NCBI GenBank assembly: GCA_947626845.1
Contig: CANQTW010000007.1
Location: forward strand, 1 to 64,000
Direction: 5' to 3'
DNA length: 64,000 bases
Origin: an uncultured Oscillospiraceae bacterium
GTDB taxonomy: Bacteria > Bacillota > Clostridia > Oscillospirales > Oscillospiraceae
Shown here: in pieces, positions 58,616-64,000 of the stretch
How positions within the stretch are numbered: position 1 is the first letter of the stretch
Layout of the letters: each line of letters starts with the position of its first letter
Position numbers and translations under genes: made by a program
The notes under the pieces: model-generated
Told to the model about the DNA's origin: nothing
The model's input: the letters and a program-made list of their open reading frames with translations, nothing else
Database searches by the model: none

Positions 58616-58761
58616 ATCAAAATAGAAAACAGAAAAAACCGGACGGCGCGGCTGAGGCCTGACATGTCCGGACAGGCGGCGCGATGCCGGCGAGACGCAG
58701 GGAGTTGTCCCGGAGCGGAGACGGCGGCAGACGCGACGACGACACGAAAGGGTTGATTTGC

Positions 58762-59718
58762 ATGTTGACACCTCAGGATATCGAGAGCAAGGAGCTTCCC
58801 AAGGCTGTATTCGGCGGGTATGATATGACCTCCGTGGACGAGTTCCTGGAACAGCTGGCCGCGGATTACGCCACGCTGTACAAGGACAATATGGTGCTGA
58901 AGGGCAAGCTGAAGGTCCTGGTGGAGAAGGTGGAGGAATACCGCTCCACCGAGGACGCCATGCGCATGGCGCTTTTGACCGCCCAGAAGATGAGCGACGA
59001 TATGATGGCCGAGACAAAGGTGAAATGTGACGAGATGCTGGCCGCCGCCGCCCGCGATTCCGACGAATCCCGCGCCAAGGCGGCCGAGGACATCACCCAT
59101 GAGGATATGAAGCTGGAGGCCGCCAAGGTCAAGACCGCCGCCTTCGTGTCCGCGTCCCGACAGATCCTGGGACAGTATGAGGCGTTTCTGGAGAAGCTTG
59201 ACTCCGTGAACGCCCAGTACGGCGGAGTCGCGTCCGCGCCCGCCGAGCCCGCGGAACCGGCCCATGAGCCTGTTTTCTCCCCGGAGCCGGAGCGTGTCCG
59301 TATGTCCGCCGCCCCTGCCGCCCAGCAGGAGAGCGAGCCGGAGCCGGAGGCCGCCCCGGAGGCGGAGCCCGCGGCCCAGGCGAAGGAAGAGCCTGAACCC
59401 GCGCCGGCGTTTTCCGCCGAGCCCCCGGCGCCCCCGGAGGGCGTGGACCTGGGCGAGGAGCTGGAGCCGGACGAGCCCGCCGAAAAGAGCGGAAGCAAGG
59501 AGGCCGCCGCGGACGATATGACCGCCGCCACCCGCCGCATCGACATCGACGCCGTGCGCCGCTTTTACTCCGGCGACGGCGAGACCAAGCGAATGGCCTG
59601 GGATGAGGAGGACGAGCTGACCACGCCCCGGCCCAAGTTTGATTTTTCCGACCTGCGCTTCGGCGCCAACTACGAGGACGAGGAGCCTAAGAAAAAGGGC
59701 GGAAAAAAGGATAAATAA
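58762..59718 (+). CDS. divIVA: Cell-division/polarity protein DivIVA
   Basis: A 318-residue DivIVA-type coiled-coil protein. The N-terminal lipid-binding domain is MLTPQDIESKELPKAVFGGY, DMTSVDEFLEQLAADY, with a Phe-Gly membrane-inserting site. Coiled coils follow (residues 60-165), then a Glu/Pro/Ala-rich stretch (about 170-270) and a basic C-terminus KKKGGKKDK. DivIVA marks negatively curved membrane at septa and poles. The ATG at 58762 is set by AAAGGG upstream. The long acidic tail is unusual next to Bacillus DivIVA. Confidence 0.93.
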   Translation: MLTPQDIESKELPKAVFGGYDMTSVDEFLEQLAADYATLYKDNMVLKGKLKVLVEKVEEYRSTEDAMRMALLTAQKMSDDMMAETKVKCDEMLAAAARDSDESRAKAAEDITHEDMKLEAAKVKTAAFVSASRQILGQYEAFLEKLDSVNAQYGGVASAPAEPAEPAHEPVFSPEPERVRMSAAPAAQQESEPEPEAAPEAEPAAQAKEEPEPAPAFSAEPPAPPEGVDLGEELEPDEPAEKSGSKEAAADDMTAATRRIDIDAVRRFYSGDGETKRMAWDEEDELTTPRPKFDFSDLRFGANYEDEEPKKKGGKKDK

Positions 59719-59761
59719 CCGTTTATCCAACAATATATCTATTTTCCGGCGGCCTGTACGC

Positions 59762-59789
59762 CGGAAAAAGGCCGTCCGGCCTTTTTCCG
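59762..59789. terminator. Hairpin after divIVA, of R1-H1 type
   Basis: CGGAAAAAGGCC, GTCC, GGCCTTTTTCCG. A 12-bp stem with the same sequence style as H1 of R1; it likely ends the division operon. Confidence 0.7.
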
Positions 59790-59834
59790 CGGCAGCCGTA
59801 AGATAATCAGTCAGGAAATCGAGGAACTCCGAAC

Positions 59835-62645
59835 ATGCCACAGGATTACAACCAGACAGTCAACCTTCCGAAAACGGACTTTCCCATGCGCGCCTCCCTG
59901 CCGGCCAGGGAGCCGGGGATGCTGGAGCGGTGGAACGAGATTGATCTCTATCACGAGATGCTGAAGCGCAACGAGGGTAAGCCCCTCTTTGTGCTCCACG
60001 ACGGCCCGCCCTTCTCCAACGGACATCTGCACATGGGCCACGCCCTCAACAAAGCCATCAAGGACTTCATTGTTCGCTACAAGTCCATGACAGGCTATAA
60101 GACCCCCTTCACCCCCGGCTGGGACAACCACGGGATGCCCATCGAATCGGCCATCATCAAGCAGCAGAAGCTGAACCGCAAGGCCATGAGCGTACCGGAA
60201 TTTCGTTCCGCCTGCCAGGAGTTCGCCCAGAATTTTGTGAACATCCAGCGGGACGAGTTCAAGCGCCTGGGGTATGTGGCCGACTGGGACCGGCCCTACC
60301 TGACCATGGACCCGAAGTTCGAGGCCGAGGAGGTCAAGGTTTTTGGAGAGATGTACCGCAAGGGGTACATCTATAAGGGCAAAAAGCCCGTCTACTGGTG
60401 CCCCCACGACGAGACGGCCCTGGCCGAGGCGGAGATCGAGTACGCCGAGGACCCGGTCACCACGATTTTCGTAAAATTCCGCGTCAAGGACGACCTGGGG
60501 AAGCTCTCGGCTTACGGGCCCCTTGACAACATATATTTCGTCATCTGGACCACCACCACCTGGACCATTCCGGGGAATCTGGCCATCTGCCTGAACCCCG
60601 GCTATGACTACACCCTGACCCGCGCCAGCAACGGCGAGGTGTACATCATGGCGAAAGAGCTTGCCGAGTCCGTCCTCAGAAAGGCCGGCCTTGAAGCTGT
60701 CGAGGTCTTGGCCGAGTTCAAGGGCGCGGAGCTGGAGCTGATGACCGCCCAGCACCCCCTCTTTGACCAGACGAGCCTTGTGATCGTGGGCGACCACGTG
60801 ACCCTGGACGCCGGCACCGGATGCGTACACACCGCCCCGGCCTACGGCGCGGATGACTTCTTTGTCTGCCAGAAATATCCCCAGATCCCCTCCGGGCGCG
60901 ATCTGGTGGTGAATGTGGACGACTCCGGACGCTTCACGGCGGATGCCGGAAAATACGAGGGCCTTGACGTGCTGAAGGCCCACGAGCCCATCTACAATGA
61001 CCTTGTGGCCTGCGGGGCGCTTTTAGCCAGCGAGAACATCACCCACTCCTATCCCCACTGCTGGCGGTGCAAGCACCCCATCATCTTCCGCGCCACCGAC
61101 CAGTGGTTCTGCTCCGTGGACGCCTTCAAGGAGGAGGCAGTCCGCGCCGCCGAGGCCGTCACCTGGCTTCCCGACTGGGGCCGTGACCGCATCAGCTCCA
61201 TGATCCGCGAGCGGGCGGACTGGTGCATCTCCCGTCAGCGCCACTGGGGCCTGCCCATTCCGGTGCTCTACTGCAAGAAGTGCGGTAAGCCCATCTGCAC
61301 CCAGGAGACAATAGAAAAGATTTCCGAGCTGTTCCGGGAGCGCGGCTCCAACGCCTGGTTCGAGCTGGACGCGGACGAGCTGGCGCCGGAGGGCCTTGTG
61401 TGCCCTGAGTGCGGCTGTGACCACTTTGAGAAGGAGACGGACACCTTGGACGGCTGGTTCGACTCCGGCTCCACCCACATCGCCAGTATGGAGCTGGACG
61501 CCCCCCAGTGCTGGCCCGCGGACCTCTACATGGAGGGCGGCGACCAGTACCGCGGCTGGTTCCAGTCCAGCCTCCTCACCGCCGTGGCGGTCAAGGGCGG
61601 CGCGCCCTACAGGACCGTCCTCACCCACGGCTGGACCGTGGACGGCGAGGGCCGGCAGATGCACAAGTCCCTGGGCAACGGCATCTCCCCGGAGGACATC
61701 ATCAAGAAGTACGGCGCGGACCTGGTGCGCCTCTGGGCCGCCAGCGCCGATTACCGCAACGATATGCGCTGCTCGGAGAACATCTTCAAGCAGCTTTCCG
61801 ACAAGTATCTGAAAATCCGCAACACCGCCAGGTACATCCTGGGGAACCTCAACGGCTTTGACCCGGATGAGCTGGTGGCGTTTGACGAGATGCTCCCGCT
61901 GGACAAGTGGGCGATGGTGCAGATGAACGCCCTGGTGGAAAAATGCCTGGCGGCCTATGAGCGCTACGAGTTCCATGCGGTGACCTACGCCGTCCACAAC
62001 TTCTGCGTGGTGGAGATGTCCAGCTTCTATCTGGACATCATCAAGGACAGGCTCTACTGCGACGCAACCGATTCCCTTTCCCGCCGCAGCGCCCAGAGCG
62101 CCATCTACGCCATCCTGGACGCCATGGTGCGGCTCCTGGCCCCCATCCTGGCCTTCACCAGCGACGAAATCTGGCAGGCCATGCCCCACGACAGGAGCGC
62201 CAACGGCCTCCATGTGATGCTCAACGATATGCCCGCCGTTCACCCGGAGTGCCGGTTTGACGAGGCCGAGGCCCGGCGCTGGGATAAGCTCATCGCCCTC
62301 CGGGCCGACGTGCTGAAGGCCCTGGAGCTCAAGCGGGCGGACAAGTCCATCGGCAAGCCCCTGGACGCCCAGGTGACGCTGTACATCGCCCCGGCGGCGA
62401 AGGAGGCTTTTGACGAGCTGGTGGGGATGGACCTGGCGCAGATGTTCATCGTCTCCCGCGTCAACGTGGTATACGGCGAGGGCGCGGGCCTTCCCGGCGA
62501 GAGCTTCCCCGGCGTGACCGTGGAGGTGGCCCCCTGCGACGCGCCCAAGTGCCTGCGCTGCTGGAACAGGGCGGAGACCGTGGGCTGTGACCACGACCAT
62601 CCGGAGCTGTGCCAGAGGTGCGCAGACGTTGTTAAGAATCTCTAA
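59835..62645 (+). CDS. ileS: Isoleucyl-tRNA synthetase
   Basis: A 936-residue class I synthetase that charges tRNA-Ile and edits valine. DGPPFSNGHLHMGHALNKAI carries the HIGH motif (HMGH). TWTIPGNLAI lies in the editing domain. GRQMHKSLGNGISPEDII carries the KMSKS motif (as HKSLG). The C-terminal part ends in a zinc-type motif CLRCWNRAETV with CQRCADVV. This CxxC pair marks the zinc-binding bacterial type. TATAAG and GAGGAAC lie upstream of the ATG. No T-box is present before it. Confidence 0.97.
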   Translation: MPQDYNQTVNLPKTDFPMRASLPAREPGMLERWNEIDLYHEMLKRNEGKPLFVLHDGPPFSNGHLHMGHALNKAIKDFIVRYKSMTGYKTPFTPGWDNHGMPIESAIIKQQKLNRKAMSVPEFRSACQEFAQNFVNIQRDEFKRLGYVADWDRPYLTMDPKFEAEEVKVFGEMYRKGYIYKGKKPVYWCPHDETALAEAEIEYAEDPVTTIFVKFRVKDDLGKLSAYGPLDNIYFVIWTTTTWTIPGNLAICLNPGYDYTLTRASNGEVYIMAKELAESVLRKAGLEAVEVLAEFKGAELELMTAQHPLFDQTSLVIVGDHVTLDAGTGCVHTAPAYGADDFFVCQKYPQIPSGRDLVVNVDDSGRFTADAGKYEGLDVLKAHEPIYNDLVACGALLASENITHSYPHCWRCKHPIIFRATDQWFCSVDAFKEEAVRAAEAVTWLPDWGRDRISSMIRERADWCISRQRHWGLPIPVLYCKKCGKPICTQETIEKISELFRERGSNAWFELDADELAPEGLVCPECGCDHFEKETDTLDGWFDSGSTHIASMELDAPQCWPADLYMEGGDQYRGWFQSSLLTAVAVKGGAPYRTVLTHGWTVDGEGRQMHKSLGNGISPEDIIKKYGADLVRLWAASADYRNDMRCSENIFKQLSDKYLKIRNTARYILGNLNGFDPDELVAFDEMLPLDKWAMVQMNALVEKCLAAYERYEFHAVTYAVHNFCVVEMSSFYLDIIKDRLYCDATDSLSRRSAQSAIYAILDAMVRLLAPILAFTSDEIWQAMPHDRSANGLHVMLNDMPAVHPECRFDEAEARRWDKLIALRADVLKALELKRADKSIGKPLDAQVTLYIAPAAKEAFDELVGMDLAQMFIVSRVNVVYGEGAGLPGESFPGVTVEVAPCDAPKCLRCWNRAETVGCDHDHPELCQRCADVVKNL

Positions 62646-62654
62646 GGCATAATA

Positions 62655-62690
62655 TGATAGACAGCGGGCGGGTTTTTGACCCGCCCCTGT
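62655..62690. repeat. R4-type hairpin before lspA
   Basis: GCGGGCGGGTTTTTGACCCGCC with CCTGTGAG after it. The same style as the R4 element at 44.72 kb; it can serve as a terminator of ileS. Confidence 0.6.
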
Positions 62691-62708
62691 GAGTATAATG
62701 AGGTATGT

Positions 62709-63215
62709 ATGCTTTATCTTCTCATCGCGGCGGCCTGCTGTGCCGCGGACCAGCTTTTTAAATACTGGGTGGTCAGCCATATCCCCCTGGAGGGATATGT
62801 GGAGCTGATACCGGGCGTTCTGGGCCTGACGCATATCCGCAACACCGGTATGGCCTTCTCCATGCTGTCCGGCCACACCTGGGTCCTGGCTGTGGTCTCC
62901 GGCGCTGTGGCGGCGCTGCTGATCTGGCTCCTTTTCAAGGGCAGGTTTACCGGCTGGGAGAAGCTGGGCCTGGCCCTGGTGCTGGGCGGCGACGTGGGGA
63001 ACCTTATCGACCGGGCCTTCCTTGGCTATGTAGTGGATATGCTCAACCCGGAATTTGTGCGCTTCGCGGTGTTCAATCTGGCCGACAGCTTCATCGACGT
63101 GGGCGCGGTGCTGTTCTGCCTGCTGTATATCCTCCGCTCTCTCAGGGAGGAGAAGGCGAAAAAGGCCGCGGCGCTGAAGGAGGCCCGACATGACGGCGAC
63201 ACTGACGGTAACTGA
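62709..63215 (+). CDS. lspA: Lipoprotein signal peptidase LspA
   Basis: A 168-residue aspartic membrane protease that removes signal peptides from prolipoproteins. Four membrane helices; the two catalytic Asp are in GNLIDRAFLGYVVDML and FNLADSFIDVG. HIRNTGMAFSML is another conserved run. The ATG at 62709 is chosen because GAGGT precedes it and the frame upstream runs through the R4 hairpin. It overlaps the RluD-type gene by 26 bases. Confidence 0.95.
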   Translation: MLYLLIAAACCAADQLFKYWVVSHIPLEGYVELIPGVLGLTHIRNTGMAFSMLSGHTWVLAVVSGAVAALLIWLLFKGRFTGWEKLGLALVLGGDVGNLIDRAFLGYVVDMLNPEFVRFAVFNLADSFIDVGAVLFCLLYILRSLREEKAKKAAALKEARHDGDTDGN

Positions 63216-64000
63216 AGCCGGGCGGGTGGACGCCCTGATCGCGGCGGCCATGCCGGAGCTCAGCCGCGCCTTTGTCCAGAGGCTCCTGGAGGAGGGGCGC
63301 GTCCTCTGCCGCGGAAAGGCCGTGAAGAAGAGCTATCGCCCGGAGCCGGGGGAGGTGCTTACGCTGGATATCCCGGAGCCGGAGGCGCCGGAGATCGCGG
63401 CGGAGGATATCCCGCTGGAGATCGTCTACGAGGATAAGGACGTCATTGTGGTCAACAAGCCCAAGGGCATGGTGGTCCATCCCGCCCCCGGCCATGCCGG
63501 CGGGACGCTGGTCAACGCCCTGATGGCCCACTGCGGGAAAGAGCTCAGCGGCATCAACGGCGTTCTGCGACCAGGCATCGTCCATCGGATCGACAAGGAC
63601 ACATCGGGGCTGATCATCGCCGCCAAAAACGACGGGGCGCACAAGTGCCTGGCGGAACAGCTGAAGGATCACACCCTGTCCAGGACCTACGAATGCGTGG
63701 TCATAGGGAATCTGCGGGAGGATACCGGTACCGTGGACGCCCCCATTGGCCGTCACCCCACCGACAGGAAGCGCATGTGCGTGACGGAGAAAAACGCCCG
63801 CCCCGCCGTGACCCACTGGGAGGTGCTGGAGCGTTTTCCGGGCTGTACCCACCTCCGCTGCCGGCTGGAGACGGGGCGCACCCACCAGATCAGGGTGCAC
63901 ATGGCCCACATCGGCCACCCGATCCTGGGGGACACCGTATACGGGGCAAAAAAGCCCGTTCCCGGCCTTCAGGGCCAGTGCCTCCACGCGAAAAAGCTGC
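63190..64000 (+). CDS. RluA/RluD-family pseudouridine synthase, truncated by the window end
   Basis: A frame open to the window end, with 270 residues visible. An N-terminal S4-like RNA-binding part (MTATLTVTEAGRVDALIAAA, LSRAFVQRLLEEGRVLCRGK) is followed by the catalytic domain: NKPKGMVVHPAPGHAGGTLV, GIVHRIDKDTSGLIIAAKND with the catalytic Asp, and ETGRTHQIRVHMAHIGHPIL. The family converts uridine to pseudouridine in 23S rRNA. It starts inside lspA, the common lspA-rluD pair of Firmicutes; the C-terminus is cut off. Confidence 0.93.
   Translation, partial: MTATLTVTEAGRVDALIAAAMPELSRAFVQRLLEEGRVLCRGKAVKKSYRPEPGEVLTLDIPEPEAPEIAAEDIPLEIVYEDKDVIVVNKPKGMVVHPAPGHAGGTLVNALMAHCGKELSGINGVLRPGIVHRIDKDTSGLIIAAKNDGAHKCLAEQLKDHTLSRTYECVVIGNLREDTGTVDAPIGRHPTDRKRMCVTEKNARPAVTHWEVLERFPGCTHLRCRLETGRTHQIRVHMAHIGHPILGDTVYGAKKPVPGLQGQCLHAKKL

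Noticed and set aside
59720-59834. T-box upstream of ileS
   Set aside because: Only an H1-type hairpin and a short spacer are present; no T-box sequence or specifier loop.

Overview
The window is a GC-rich stretch of a spore-forming member of the Firmicutes, most like the class Clostridia and probably an Oscillospiraceae-type genome. This is inferred from gpr, spoIIP, a spoIIQ-like gene and a ger/sleB operon, combined with high GC, strong Shine-Dalgarno sites and a Firmicutes-type dnaA-dnaN-yaaA-recF-remB-gyrB-gyrA block. Genus cannot be decided from the sequence alone. No rRNA, tRNA, CRISPR array, prophage or transposase gene was seen.

Layout. 1-2.9 kb: a truncated membrane-protein gene, an intergenic repeat, then a small accessory cluster (CPBP protease, PH-like, NTF2-like, GNAT) with less GC-rich codons and a duplicated 31-bp motif. 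3-10.3 kb: rpsT, gpr, two parS sites, soj-parB, a membrane coiled-coil gene, serS, mscL, rsmG. 10.3-25.5 kb: mfd, a GNAT gene, a germination operon (gerA-gerC-gerB-sleB), cysK divergent from an Rrf2 regulator, PAP2-HD-mnmA-yfbR, and an ACT/PFL pair. 25.6-35.5 kb: dnaA, the probable oriC, dnaN, yaaA, recF, remB, a PH-domain gene, gyrB, gyrA, rnhA. 35.5-45.9 kb: dapA-dapB, channel genes, metA, an AbrB-like regulator, a small HAD/TSCPD operon, spoIIP, a tryptophan T-box with trpB2, and spoIIQ. 46-55.9 kb: mutS, miaB, an alanine-racemase-like gene lacking its catalytic residues, mutL-miaA-hfq. 56-64 kb: a HlyD-like gene, yggS, sepF, divIVA, ileS, lspA and a truncated RluD-type gene.

How it fits together. 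Most of the window is chromosomal housekeeping around the replication origin: initiation (DnaA, DnaN), segregation (Soj, ParB, parS), topology (gyrase), repair (Mfd, RecF, MutS, MutL) and the division cluster (YggS, SepF, DivIVA). Sporulation and germination genes lie between these blocks. Visible regulation includes well-formed sigma-A promoters, a Trp T-box, a candidate Rrf2 operator over the cysK start site, and a folded leader before hfq.

The least explained material is a MITE-like three-hairpin intergenic repeat (full or near-full copies near 0.4, 49.5 and 52.4 kb, and several fragments), the palindrome-dense 44.6-45.0 kb gap, the hfq leader, the catalytically stripped Alr-like protein, and the duplicated motif in the accessory cluster. 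No clear new multi-gene system was found; these are the best candidates for follow-up.
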